A stretch of DNA of 49,246 bases from VRUE01 sp036403515 (GTDB lineage Bacteria > Actinomycetota > Thermoleophilia > Solirubrobacterales > 70-9). The position numbers were made by a program, and so were the translations under genes. Numbering within the stretch: the first letter of the stretch is position 1; each line of letters starts with the position of its first letter. The notes under the pieces were generated by a model. It saw nothing but the letters and a program-made list of their open reading frames with translations. It did no database searches and was not told where the DNA came from. This document shows positions 23,687 to 31,801 of the stretch, piece after piece. The stretch is from NCBI GenBank assembly GCA_036403515.1, contig DASWQV010000081.1, forward strand, positions 1 through 49,246, given 5' to 3'.

Positions 23687-25543
23687 TCATTCCGAGGCGA
23701 CGAAGACCCTCAGATCCGGCTGGCCAGGTGTCGGGTTGGGGCGGCCGATTTTGACGGTCGTGGTCTGGAAGAATCCAAATGGGCAGGCAGGTTCGCGTGG
23801 CCTATTGAGCCAGGTCCCAGTGATTTCGAGCAAGCCGAAAGCATTGGTAATTTTCCCCACAAAATCGGCCCGCACATAATCACATGTTGCCATTCCGACT
23901 TGAATACGGAGCTCCACGGAGCTCCCCACTTGCCCGCCAATGCCGAGGACTCCCTCGGGCGCTTTCCTCGAGCTATACCCGATAGCAGAGGAGGTGTAAT
24001 TGAGATTCATCATTGTGGCGGCGGCGGCTGGAGTGCCCCCAAAGAGAGTTGAGGTGCAAGGTCCAGCTTCGCTCTTGTAGCTGAAGAACGTGATGCCATT
24101 GCCTGGGGTTGGCGCGCCATCTTCTTCGAAGCTGCCAACGATTTCGGTTTCGTTGCAGTTGATTACTTCCGTAGGGAAGGCCATTTCTTTGAATTCGGTT
24201 GAGCTGGTGCCGTTGGTTCGTATTTCACCGGAGTATTCTTGCCCGGCTGGGCACTCCAGCCTATTGGTCGTCATATTGAGGCCGGGCGGTTCCTTGCACA
24301 GTTTCGTCGGAAGGGCGCCCACGACAGCCACAAATGCAGGGACGGACGGCGCCGTAAGTTCATAGGCCGCGGTCAGAGCGGCTGCTTCTTTTGGGCAGAG
24401 TGAGCCACTCGTCACCGATAGCGACTCTTCCGAGGCGAGTATCACGGCGGGTTCTCCCCCTTCGAGATCCAGTTTGGAGGCGCCACCGAAGGTGCAGTTG
24501 ACGATCCCTTCGCAAACGATGTTGATGATGGATGCAGCTTTGAGTGCCGCGAAGTCGACCGTTCCATCGCCATCTTCGGCGTAGGTTAGTTCTCCTGTAT
24601 AGGGCAGTTTTTCGCTCGTGACGGTGCAGGCTTTGGCGCCCGATTTGCACGATTCGAATGTGAGCGAGGACACTTCGCCTCGCAGCACTTCCGATTCTTT
24701 GCCAAGCGCATTGCCTTTGATCGAAGATTTGGTGCAGCCGACCGCGCCGAGTCCTGTTTCGATCACCGCTTCGGCGCCGGTTGAGAGAGAGCCTTTGAGT
24801 TCCGTCGTGGGGGAGAATGTGGTCACTGTGCTGCAGTGTTCGAGTTCCGCTTTGCACAGAGCCGTACCGGCGTCCAGCGAAGCGCCCCAGGCTTCTCCTT
24901 TGTTTCCGCCGCTCAACGATGCCACGAGCGAGGCGCTGAGCGTGGCGGGGTTCGTACCGAATTTCAGTTCCGGCGCGCCGATTAATTTCAGCGTCGATTC
25001 GCTCGTGATGGTCGTTAGGGGCTGTTCGACTAAAGCTTGGCTGCCTATCGGGGCGGCGATGGAGCCGGTCAGGAGTGCTTTGGGGCTTACGGTGCATTCT
25101 TTTCCTAAAGAGAGGATTTCGGCGAGGCTGGCCCCTTCTTTGAGAGCTTCGAAGACCTCGTAGACGGTTTCCGCATGCAATACCAGGCGACCTTTTGCGC
25201 TCACCGTGAAGTTGTCGACGGTGCAGGATTCGACTTTTTCCCAAGAACATTTGGAGAACGGCAGCGTCACGGCGCTTGCGCCTTCCCGTTCAAGTTTGCT
25301 TTCGCTGATCGTTACGGTTTTGCAGATGAGCGTGAGGCTAAGTTTTGGCACGGAAATTTTCGCGGTCGTTTCCGATTTGAGGTTCCCGGTCACGGTTTCA
25401 GACGTGAGTTTGAGCTCCTTCAGGGTGTTGCCTTCGATCGCCCAGTGCGGCGATTCGGCCGCCGAGGCGATCGTGACCCCAATGGTTGCCAGACCGAGGA
25501 TGGCGAGGACGAGGGTGCGGAAGCAGAGCCGTCTACAGGGCAT
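23687..25543 (-). CDS. Large secreted protein with W-x-IEG domain, unknown function
   Basis: 618 residues. A signal peptide (residues 1-30, ending A-S-A-A) precedes H-W-A-I-E-G-N-T-L-K-E-L. Residues about 32-230 align with the N-terminal domain of the RHS protein (33819-38012) and more weakly with the 48401-49075 product. Shared points include V-P-K-L-x-L, paired Cys, L-T-G-S-x-A and a trailing G-E-A-W-G-A. The remainder is Thr/Ser-rich beta-like sequence with many Cys (C-K-S-G-A-K-A-C; C-E-G-I-V-N-C) and no membrane anchor. I do not recognise a described function. The DNA is less GC-rich than its neighbours and glutamate appears mostly as GAA. AAAGGA lies upstream of ATG 25543. Confidence 0.8.
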   Translation of the reverse strand: MPCRRLCFRTLVLAILGLATIGVTIASAAESPHWAIEGNTLKELKLTSETVTGNLKSETTAKISVPKLSLTLICKTVTISESKLEREGASAVTLPFSKCSWEKVESCTVDNFTVSAKGRLVLHAETVYEVFEALKEGASLAEILSLGKECTVSPKALLTGSIAAPIGSQALVEQPLTTITSESTLKLIGAPELKFGTNPATLSASLVASLSGGNKGEAWGASLDAGTALCKAELEHCSTVTTFSPTTELKGSLSTGAEAVIETGLGAVGCTKSSIKGNALGKESEVLRGEVSSLTFESCKSGAKACTVTSEKLPYTGELTYAEDGDGTVDFAALKAASIINIVCEGIVNCTFGGASKLDLEGGEPAVILASEESLSVTSGSLCPKEAAALTAAYELTAPSVPAFVAVVGALPTKLCKEPPGLNMTTNRLECPAGQEYSGEIRTNGTSSTEFKEMAFPTEVINCNETEIVGSFEEDGAPTPGNGITFFSYKSEAGPCTSTLFGGTPAAAATMMNLNYTSSAIGYSSRKAPEGVLGIGGQVGSSVELRIQVGMATCDYVRADFVGKITNAFGLLEITGTWLNRPREPACPFGFFQTTTVKIGRPNPTPGQPDLRVFVASE

Positions 25544-25601
25544 GACTGGGTCCTTTGCTCGGGTCTCCGATCACGTCGGTGGGCGATCGGCGATCAGCAA
25601 A

Positions 25602-25630
25602 CCCTTACCACACCTTTACTGTTTAGTCAA
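25602..25630 (-). promoter_or_regulatory. Promoter of the large secreted-protein gene
   Basis: On the minus strand TTGACT (25630-25625), 17 nt, then TAAGGG (25607-25602). The interval is AT-rich compared with its surroundings. The leader to ATG 25543 would be about 50 nt and includes a ribosome-binding site. Confidence 0.5.
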
Positions 25631-25676
25631 GATATTTGATGTAACTAAGCATGACGTCGCGGGCCGTTTTATCCAC

Positions 25677-26636
25677 TCAGCGGGCGAAGAGGAGGGAGGC
25701 GCCGATCGCACCGCCCAGGTCGCCCAGCGAGGCGACGCGGACCGCGGGTGGGCGCTCGTCGACGAAGAGGTGCTTGGACATCTCGCTCATCAGCGGCTCC
25801 ATGTAGCGCTCGGCGAAGCGGATCCCGAGGCCGCCGCCGATGACCACCGCTTCGGGGTCGAGCAGGTTGACGGCCGAGGCGACCCCGGTCCCCAGCGCCT
25901 CGATCGCGCGGTCGATCAGCTTTTCGGCGAGGCCGTCGCCGTGCTGGATGGCGCGATCCCAGATCCCGCTAGTCAGCCTGTCTTTGCCGTGCTTCTCCAT
26001 CAGCTTGAAGAGATCGGTCTCGGCGCCCTCCTTGTGCTCGCGCCGGGCCTCGGCCTCCATCGCCGCGCGTCCGGCGTAGGCCTCCATGCAGCCCATGCGA
26101 CCACAGGGGCACTTGGCGCCGCCGCGCTTGACGACCATGTGGCCGATCTCACCGGCGGCTCCGCGGCCGAGCCACGGCTTGCCGTCGAGGACGAGGCCGC
26201 CGCCCACCCCGGTTCCCCAGAAGACCCCGATCAGGCTGGAGAACTCGTGCCCCGCCCCGAGGTGGAACTCGGCTTCGGTGGCCACCTGAACGTCGTTGCC
26301 CACCCGCACCTGGGCGCCGAGCGCGTTCGCCAGCGTCTCGCCGAGCGGGAAGCTTCCCTCCCAGCCCGGCAGGTTGCGCGCGGCCGAGACGACGCCCGTC
26401 CTGCCGTCGGCGTCGCCCGGCGAGCCAACCCCAATCCCCTGCAACTCCCCCGGCCTGACACCAGCGGCCGAGGCTGCCTCGCGCAGCGCGTCCTCCATCG
26501 CCCGGGTCACATCGGCCGGACCGCCCGAGGTCGGGGTGGGATGCCGTGCCTCGCCGAGGACCTCTCCGCCGGCATCGACGATCGCCGTCTGGATCTTCGT
26601 CCCGCCAAGGTCGATGCCGCCACGCAGTTCAGCCAT
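25677..26636 (-). CDS. ROK-family sugar kinase (glucokinase-like)
   Basis: 319 residues. The ATP motif G-G-I-D-L-G-G-T-K-I-Q-T-A is at the N-terminus. E-I-G-H and the zinc motif C-P-C-G-R-M-G-C-M-E-A-Y-A-G (about 175-190) are the ROK signature, and V-G-N-D-V-Q-V-A-T-E carries the catalytic Asp. There is no N-terminal HTH, so it is a kinase rather than a NagC-type repressor; glucose is the most common substrate. It lies downstream of the xylose importer but on the opposite strand, separated by the secreted-protein gene, so a shared pathway is only suggested. Confidence 0.92.
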   Translation of the reverse strand: MAELRGGIDLGGTKIQTAIVDAGGEVLGEARHPTPTSGGPADVTRAMEDALREAASAAGVRPGELQGIGVGSPGDADGRTGVVSAARNLPGWEGSFPLGETLANALGAQVRVGNDVQVATEAEFHLGAGHEFSSLIGVFWGTGVGGGLVLDGKPWLGRGAAGEIGHMVVKRGGAKCPCGRMGCMEAYAGRAAMEAEARREHKEGAETDLFKLMEKHGKDRLTSGIWDRAIQHGDGLAEKLIDRAIEALGTGVASAVNLLDPEAVVIGGGLGIRFAERYMEPLMSEMSKHLFVDERPPAVRVASLGDLGGAIGASLLFAR

Positions 26637-26710
26637 GCGCCGCAGTCTATGCCCGCCGATGGGCCTCGAAGCGGATGCGCAGGCTGCCTGAGGGACCCGT
26701 TGACCCGGTT

Positions 26711-26738
26711 TTGACCCGGGCGGCCCAGGTCGTAGGGT
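26711..26738 (+). promoter_or_regulatory. Promoter of the acyltransferase gene
   Basis: TTGACC (26711-26716), 16 nt, TAGGGT (26733-26738), with ATG 26750 eleven nt on. TTGACCCGG also occurs 11 bp upstream (from 26700), a direct repeat that could be part of an operator. Confidence 0.55.
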
Positions 26739-26749
26739 TGCGCAGGCAG

Positions 26750-27331
26750 ATGAGCGGAGCGGGACAGAAAGGTTGGCGAACCTGGTGGGCGAAGCGGCGC
26801 TGGTATGAGCGCAACCGCCGGCCGTTGCGGCGCTGGCGCCTGGCCCGCCACGCGGCCCGGGGCGGCTTCTTCATCCGCCAGCCGCTCGAGGGCGAGGCCG
26901 TCGAGGCGCTCGACGAGGGCCGGTTGCGGATCGGCGAGGGGACGCTGCTCGAGCCCGGCTGCTGGTTGACCCTGGCGCCCGAGGCGCGGATCGAGATCGG
27001 CTCCGGCTGCTTCCTCAACTGCAACACGATGCTGGCGGCGCTGGAGCTGATCGAGATCGGCGACCACACGATGTTCGCCAATGGCTGCTTCGTAGGCGAC
27101 TCCGCTCACCGCTTCGACGACCCCGACACGCCGATCACCGAGCAGGGATTCACCACCAAGGGACCGGTGAGGATTGGCTCCAACTGCTGGTTCGGCGTCA
27201 ACTGCGTCGTCACCACCGGCGTCACGGTCGGCGACCGCTGCGTGATCGGCGCCAACTCGGTGGTCACACATGACCTGCCCAGCGGCGCGATTGCCGCCGG
27301 CGCCCCAGCCAAGGTGATCGGCAATGTGTGA
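26750..27331 (+). CDS. Hexapeptide-repeat acyltransferase
   Basis: 193 residues. After a basic N-terminus (R-R-W-Y-E-R-N-R-R-P-L-R-R-W-R) the rest follows the left-handed beta-helix hexapeptide pattern: I-G-E-G-T-L-L-E-P-G-C-W-L, I-E-I-G-S-G-C-F-L-N-C-N, V-R-I-G-S-N-C-W-F-G-V-N-C-V-V-T-T-G-V. It ends in the typical A-G-A-P-A-K-V-I-G. The catalytic-type His is in D-S-A-H-R-F. Such enzymes O- or N-acetylate sugars of surface polysaccharides; the acceptor is unknown. ATG 26750 follows the promoter closely. Confidence 0.85.
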   Translation: MSGAGQKGWRTWWAKRRWYERNRRPLRRWRLARHAARGGFFIRQPLEGEAVEALDEGRLRIGEGTLLEPGCWLTLAPEARIEIGSGCFLNCNTMLAALELIEIGDHTMFANGCFVGDSAHRFDDPDTPITEQGFTTKGPVRIGSNCWFGVNCVVTTGVTVGDRCVIGANSVVTHDLPSGAIAAGAPAKVIGNV

Positions 27332-27387
27332 GAGCTGGCTGTGTTCGGAGGGCGTATCCGCATAACGGTGTGTTTACTTAATATTTC

Positions 27388-27417
27388 TTGACATATTCGA
27401 ATTGAGTGGAATAGGTT
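27388..27417 (+). promoter_or_regulatory. Promoter of the tyrosinase cassette
   Basis: TTGACA (27388-27393), an 18-nt spacer containing ATTCGAAT, then TAGGTT (27412-27417). ATG 27428 is 11 nt downstream, so the transcript has almost no leader. This is the best -35 hexamer in the window. Confidence 0.65.
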
Positions 27418-27427
27418 CGCCATCGTC

Positions 27428-28246
27428 ATGGTGACTCCGCTCAGATCTCCGGTCCTCACGACGCCCCGCGTCCGTCATCGCAAGAGCATCGAGAAGTTGC
27501 GGCCGGATCAGCTCGAGGCTCTGCGCGACGCCTTCGCCGCGATCAAGAAGCTCCAGGACACAAACGGCTTCTGGTTCTGGGCCGAACTGCATGGTGCGCC
27601 CAAGAACAAATGCGAGCACTCGCCGCGCACCGGTTACGACAATCTCTTCCTGCCCTGGCACCGTGCCTACCTCTACCGACTCGAGCTCGCCCTGCAAACC
27701 AAAGTCCCGGCCGCCACCCTTCCCTGGTGGGACTGGCCCGCATCGCGGACCAGCGGCGGCGTTCCCACCGCGTACGAGGACATCGGCGGCGAGCAGAACC
27801 CGCTTGCCGGCGCCGACTTCCCGCCACGAATCGCCGAATTCGCCGCGGCGGAAAACATGCGCACCAGTACCTGGCGGGAACCCGGAGACCCAAGGCAGCT
27901 GCCCAGCAAAGCCGAAGTGGACTCGATTCTCGAACTGAAGAACTTCGACGACTTCTCAAAAACCCTGGAGGTGCAGCTCCACAACCGGGTTCACGGGTGG
28001 GTGCAGGGTTCGATGGGGATCGTCGCGCTTGCCGCATATGACCCACTCTTCTGGGCGCATCACACCATGGTCGACCGGCTCTGGGCGCTCTGGCAGACCT
28101 TACATTCGAGCCGTGGGCCGCGGCCGGGCATCTGGGGGAGGATCCTGCGCGGCGGCCTCGACCTGACGGTCGGTGATGTCCTCGACACCCACGCGCTCGG
28201 CTACGACTACGCGGCGAGCACGGCGCACCGGGAGGTAACTGCCTGA
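27428..28246 (+). CDS. Tyrosinase / polyphenol oxidase catalytic core (type 3 copper)
   Basis: 272 residues. CuA candidates are His55 (W-A-E-L-H-G), His64 (K-C-E-H) and His78 (F-L-P-W-H-R-A-Y-L). CuB candidates are His185 and His189 (V-Q-L-H-N-R-V-H-G) and His211/212 (D-P-L-F-W-A-H-H-T-M-V-D-R-L-W). Cys62-x-His64 matches the Cys-x-His thioether arrangement of fungal tyrosinases and hemocyanins and is unusual for short bacterial enzymes. It should oxidise phenols to quinones. There is no signal peptide, no melC1-like caddie gene and no fused C-terminal domain. The stop overlaps the start of the next gene (ATGA), which encodes the domain that is fused in plant enzymes. Confidence is high for the fold, lower for substrate. 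Confidence 0.92.
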   Translation: MVTPLRSPVLTTPRVRHRKSIEKLRPDQLEALRDAFAAIKKLQDTNGFWFWAELHGAPKNKCEHSPRTGYDNLFLPWHRAYLYRLELALQTKVPAATLPWWDWPASRTSGGVPTAYEDIGGEQNPLAGADFPPRIAEFAAAENMRTSTWREPGDPRQLPSKAEVDSILELKNFDDFSKTLEVQLHNRVHGWVQGSMGIVALAAYDPLFWAHHTMVDRLWALWQTLHSSRGPRPGIWGRILRGGLDLTVGDVLDTHALGYDYAASTAHREVTA

Positions 28247-28707
28247 TGGAGCGCTACTCGACTCCGCCCAATGAACCGTTCGCCGTACCGGTGTGGGAGG
28301 GGCAGCCCGACTTCTACCGCGCCGACCTGGAGTTCCACGGCGTCGGCCACCGAGGCGATTCCTACGAGGGGCGGATCTTCTTCGACGCCCCCGACGCCAC
28401 CCCCGCCACACCGCGGGAGCCGGATGCCGGCTACGCCGGTTCCTTCTACGTCTTCGGGCACGGGCCATGCTTCGGCGACGAGGGACACTGCGAGGTGCCG
28501 CCCGGCCCGATTCACCCCTTCGACTACCGCACCGTTCACCATCTGGCGCCGCAGTCGATGGTCGTCACCGTAACCGCTGCAATTAAGCAGCTGATCGCCG
28601 CCGGCAGGCAGGAGTTCACCGTTACCGTCGTGCCCACCAACGTGCGCGATGCGGACCTTGGCGATATTCTCCACTTCGAGCGCCTCTCCCTCGTCACCTA
28701 CGACTGA
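28246..28707 (+). CDS. Stand-alone polyphenol oxidase C-terminal (KFDV-like) domain protein
   Basis: 153 residues. The pattern follows the C-terminal domain of plant and some bacterial polyphenol oxidases (PPO1_KFDV family): F-H-G-V, Y-E-G-R-I-F-F, Y-A-G-S-F-Y-V-F-G-H-G-P-C, then S-M-V-V-T-V-T-A-A-I-K-Q-L, F-T-V-T-V-V-P-T and a closing L-S-L-V-T-Y-D. In plant enzymes this domain covers the copper site until it is cleaved off. Here it is a separate protein whose ATG overlaps the tyrosinase stop, suggesting equal synthesis and complex formation. The family call is from pattern recognition and should be tested by a profile search. Confidence 0.7.
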   Translation: MERYSTPPNEPFAVPVWEGQPDFYRADLEFHGVGHRGDSYEGRIFFDAPDATPATPREPDAGYAGSFYVFGHGPCFGDEGHCEVPPGPIHPFDYRTVHHLAPQSMVVTVTAAIKQLIAAGRQEFTVTVVPTNVRDADLGDILHFERLSLVTYD

Positions 28708-28714
28708 GATCGCG

Positions 28715-28879
28715 ATGCCGGCAGCCCACATAGCCGGCATCCCGATCGAGGAGACGCTGCTCTTCTTCGGCGGCCCAGCGGCGACCTACCTGGCGGCGAT
28801 CGGGCTCCTCGCGGCGCTGCGACGGACTCGCTCCCGCCTCGGCTCGCTCGCCCGGCGCGCCACGGGGGTGAGTCGATGA
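28715..28879 (+). CDS. Small membrane protein, unknown
   Basis: 54 residues with one or two hydrophobic stretches (E-E-T-L-L-F-F-G-G-P-A-A-T-Y-L-A-A-I-G-L-L) and a basic C-terminus. G-I-P-I-E-E-T-L-L-F-F resembles the P-x-E-E-x-L-F-F motif of CrtYc/d-type lycopene cyclases, but the protein is far too short to be one. It begins 7 nt after the preceding gene and its stop overlaps the next ATG. Possibly it anchors the cassette products at the membrane. Confidence 0.55.
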   Translation: MPAAHIAGIPIEETLLFFGGPAATYLAAIGLLAALRRTRSRLGSLARRATGVSR

Positions 28880-30564
28880 CAGAGAGGATCTCGATCGTCG
28901 CCCACGCCAACTGCGACGACGCCTACGTCGCCTGGCGCTATCCGAAGGCCATTCCGGACTGCCGCGGTTTCGCCCTCTACCGCAAGCCCAAGGGCGGGGA
29001 GGAGGAGCCGGTGCACACCTTCATCCCCTTCGCCGGAGAAGAGCACGAGCCCGGCGAGCACCGGCCGAGCACCGAGTGGCCGATCCAGAAATTTGCCTGG
29101 GCGGACGTGCTCGCCCGTTCGGGCGAAACGGTCAGCTACAGGGTGGTGCCGATGGTGGGCAAACCGGGCTCGCTCGAAGAGGCCACTGACCAGGCCAGTC
29201 CCTGGAGCGACCCGGTCGCGGTGAGCGCCGACGGCGGCGAGGGCTTCTTCGCCTACTTCAACCGCGGCGTCTTGGCTACCCAGTCGGTCGCCCGCCGCCT
29301 CAAGGGCGACGAACCGTGGGGCAAACAGCTGCGGACGATGATCGCGACGCCGGGCAACATCACCCGCGAATACCTCTCCGGAGAACTGCGGCTGGCTCTG
29401 CGCAAGGTCCTTGCCGACGCCAGGTCGAGCCCGAAAGCGGAGGTCTACGCCGCCCTTTTCGAGCTCGACGACCCCGAGCTCGTCGCCGACCTCTGTGCCC
29501 TCGGCCCGCGCGCCCACGTGATCCTCGCCAACGGCGCCGATCACAAAGAGGACGAGAACAAAGAGGCCCGGGCGACGCTTGCGGCGGCCAAGGTCGACGT
29601 CCACAAGCGGTTCACCGGCAGCCGCCTCGCCCACAACAAGTTCCTCGTCGTCTGCGAGCCCGCGACGTCGCCGCAGCTGGCCTGGACCGGCTCGACCAAC
29701 TGGACGATGACCGGCCTCTGCACCCAGGTCAACAACGGCCTGCGGATCGAGAACCCCGAGGTCGCGGCCTACTACAAAGCCGAGTGGGACTCACTGCTGG
29801 AAGCGGGCGACGAGTTCCCGCCGAAACTGGTCGACGGCAACGGCACGATTCGCTTAGCGCCGCTGGACGAGGGCAGTATCGGCACGTGGTTCGTGCCGGT
29901 GCACAGGGAAGTCGACCTGGCCGACGCCCGCGAGCTGATCGCCTCCGCGCAGCGGGGCATCCTCTTCGAGTTCTTCAACCCCGGCCGTGAGGGCACCCTG
30001 TTCAACGCGATCATGGACCGGCTCGCCGCCGACGAAGCCGACAGCGGCGATTCGCTCTACGTCCACGGAATCCTCAACCAGGACCCCGAGGCGGGCTCGA
30101 AAGACCCAGCGCTCGTCAACCTGATCCACCGCGGCCAGCTCGATGAGGCAGACCCCGACATCGTCCTGCCGAGCAAGATCGACGCGCGTTTCGCATCCTG
30201 GGAGAAAGAGATCGACCGGCTCAGCCTGGTGATGATCCACTCCAAGGTCGTCGTCCTCGATCCGTTCGGGCCGAAGCCGGTCGTGATGACCGGCTCGCAC
30301 AACCTCGGCCCGCGGGCCAGCGGCAAGAACGACGACAACCTCAACCTGATCGCCGGGGCGCCGAAGCTCGCCGCCGCCTACGCCACCCACATCATCTCCG
30401 TCTACAACGCCTACCGCTGGCGCTACGTGCGCTCCCACGCGGCAAAAAAGGCCGGCAGGGAGTGGGAGGGGCCCGAAGACGGCAAAGCCTGGCAGGACAG
30501 CTATTACAAAGGCGCCGATGCCGCGGCAAAGCAGGGCGAGCTTGCCTTCTGGCTCGGCGAGTGA
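28876..30564 (+). CDS. Phospholipase D-like protein with N-terminal beta domain
   Basis: 562 residues. Residues 1-115 look like a fibronectin III-type domain (G-F-A-L-Y-R-K-P, V-S-Y-R-V-V-P-M-V). Two HKD half-sites follow: H-N-K-F-L-V-V with G-S-T-N-W-T (about 255-280), and H-S-K-V-V-V-L-D with G-S-H-N-L-G (about 455-480). Two HKD motifs in one chain are what phospholipase D and related phosphodiesterases need. No signal peptide is seen. It is the last gene of the overlapping tyrosinase cassette. The link to phenol oxidation is unexplained; a bacterial defence or lipid-remodelling role is possible but not shown. Confidence 0.85.
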   Translation: MTERISIVAHANCDDAYVAWRYPKAIPDCRGFALYRKPKGGEEEPVHTFIPFAGEEHEPGEHRPSTEWPIQKFAWADVLARSGETVSYRVVPMVGKPGSLEEATDQASPWSDPVAVSADGGEGFFAYFNRGVLATQSVARRLKGDEPWGKQLRTMIATPGNITREYLSGELRLALRKVLADARSSPKAEVYAALFELDDPELVADLCALGPRAHVILANGADHKEDENKEARATLAAAKVDVHKRFTGSRLAHNKFLVVCEPATSPQLAWTGSTNWTMTGLCTQVNNGLRIENPEVAAYYKAEWDSLLEAGDEFPPKLVDGNGTIRLAPLDEGSIGTWFVPVHREVDLADARELIASAQRGILFEFFNPGREGTLFNAIMDRLAADEADSGDSLYVHGILNQDPEAGSKDPALVNLIHRGQLDEADPDIVLPSKIDARFASWEKEIDRLSLVMIHSKVVVLDPFGPKPVVMTGSHNLGPRASGKNDDNLNLIAGAPKLAAAYATHIISVYNAYRWRYVRSHAAKKAGREWEGPEDGKAWQDSYYKGADAAAKQGELAFWLGE

Positions 30565-30660
30565 AGGCGCTCGTCCGCCGTCTACCGACCGCCATCCGCC
30601 GTCCGCTGTCCGAACCCTGCCTTCTGTGATCAAACCGTCGTAAGCGCGCCGGCCTATCCC

Positions 30661-30666
30661 TATAAT
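30661..30666 (+). promoter_or_regulatory. -10 box of the pan operon
   Basis: A perfect TATAAT 29 nt before the chosen panC ATG. No good -35 is found at 16-18 nt. Just upstream (30565-30615) CCGCCGTC and CCGCCATC words recur. Confidence 0.5.
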
Positions 30667-30695
30667 CCGTCGCCACGGCCGTGACCCCGAAGGGC

Positions 30696-31601
30696 ATGGA
30701 CCAAATGGACCTCGTCGAACTCGTCGATTCCTCACACGCAACTAGCGACGTGAAGCTCTTCCGCGCGAAGGACGAGCTTCGAGCCGCGCTTGCTCCGGTG
30801 CGGCGGGAGGGCTGCTCGATCGGCCTCGTGCCGACGATGGGCTACCTCCACGAGGGACACCTCTCGCTGCTGCGCGCCGCGCGCGCCGAGTGCGACCTCG
30901 TCGTGATGAGCCTCTTCGTCAACCCGACCCAGTTCGGGCCGGGCGAGGACCTCGATCGCTACCCGCGCGATCAGGAGAGGGACCTGCGCCTCGCCGCCGA
31001 GGCCGGCGTCGACATCGTCTACGCGCCGCCGGTCGAGGCGGTCTATCCCGAGGGCTTCGCAACTCGGGTCGAGGTCGGGGGCGGACTGACCGACGTCCTC
31101 GATGGCGACCCCACCCGGCGCGGCCCCGCTCACTTCCACGGCGTCACCACAGTCGTCGCCAAGCTCTTCAATACGGTCGGCCCCGACGTCGCCTACTTCG
31201 GCCAGAAGGACGCGCAGCAGGTGGCCGTTATCCGTCGCATGGTCCGTGATCTCGACATCCCGGTGCGGATCGAGGTGCTGCCGACGGTGCGCGAGGCCGA
31301 CGGCCTGGCGATGAGCTCGCGCAACGCCTACCTCGATCCAGGTGGGCGCGAGCGGGCGACGGCGCTTTCCCGGGCCCTGCGCGCCGCCGAGGCGGCCGCG
31401 CGCGGCGAAGGCCTCGCTGCCGGCCTCGAGGCGGCCCGGGCCGAGCTGTGCGCCGCCGGCATCGAGCCCGAGTACCTCGAGGCGCGCGACGCGGAGAACT
31501 TGAACCCCGTGGCCGAGTCGAACGGCCGCCCCGTCCTAGTTGCCGTTGCTGCCCAGGTGGGCGGCGCGCGGCTGATCGACAACGTCCTGATCCAACCTTG
31601 A
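30696..31601 (+). CDS. panC: Pantothenate synthetase
   Basis: 301 residues. It joins pantoate and beta-alanine using ATP. Motifs: V-P-T-M-G-Y-L-H-E-G-H-L-S-L (HIGH-like nucleotide site), F-V-N-P-T-Q-F-G-P-G-E-D-L-D-R-Y-P-R, F-G-Q-K-D-A-Q-Q and M-S-S-R-N-A-Y-L. ATG 30696 has AAGGG just upstream; GTG 30681 is an alternative only about 15 nt after the -10. It is first of panC-panD-panB, which together make pantothenate. Confidence 0.96.
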   Translation: MDQMDLVELVDSSHATSDVKLFRAKDELRAALAPVRREGCSIGLVPTMGYLHEGHLSLLRAARAECDLVVMSLFVNPTQFGPGEDLDRYPRDQERDLRLAAEAGVDIVYAPPVEAVYPEGFATRVEVGGGLTDVLDGDPTRRGPAHFHGVTTVVAKLFNTVGPDVAYFGQKDAQQVAVIRRMVRDLDIPVRIEVLPTVREADGLAMSSRNAYLDPGGRERATALSRALRAAEAAARGEGLAAGLEAARAELCAAGIEPEYLEARDAENLNPVAESNGRPVLVAVAAQVGGARLIDNVLIQP

Positions 31602-31636
31602 CGCTCCATCCCAAGCGAGCTGACACGGAGGCAAAG

Positions 31637-31801
31637 ATGGCTGACCCCCAATCCCCGCACACCCGGATGACGCACGCGGCACTGCGCATCTCTACGTCCT
31701 CGGGTTTGCCTTTGGCACCGCCAAAGGCTGCACCCTGCGTCCTTGATCTGCTTGGCCGCGCGCGTCCCCGCGCGCACGCGGACTGGAGGCCAGCCATCTA
31801 A
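31637..31801 (+). CDS. Possible small ORF between panC and panD
   Basis: 54 codons. GGAGG lies 5 nt before the ATG, better than most sites in the window, and the stop overlaps the panD start (TAATG). The product is Pro/Ala/Arg-rich with no recognised domain. The frame carries two strong hairpins. It could be a leader peptide that couples translation of panD, or a chance frame. Confidence 0.4.
   Translation: MADPQSPHTRMTHAALRISTSSGLPLAPPKAAPCVLDLLGRARPRAHADWRPAI
31708..31775 (+). promoter_or_regulatory. Two hairpins upstream of panD
   Basis: GCCTTTGGC-ACC-GCCAAAGGC (31708-31728) is a perfect 9-bp stem. GCGCGCG-TCCC-CGCGCGC's core (31758-31775) is a perfect 7-bp stem. They lie in the panC-panD interval and could cause attenuation or mark an mRNA processing point. 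Confidence 0.55.

Noticed and set aside
28715..28879. Lycopene cyclase fragment
   Set aside because: Only a P-I-E-E-T-L-L-F-F motif resembles it; the protein is one membrane segment long and no carotenoid gene is near.
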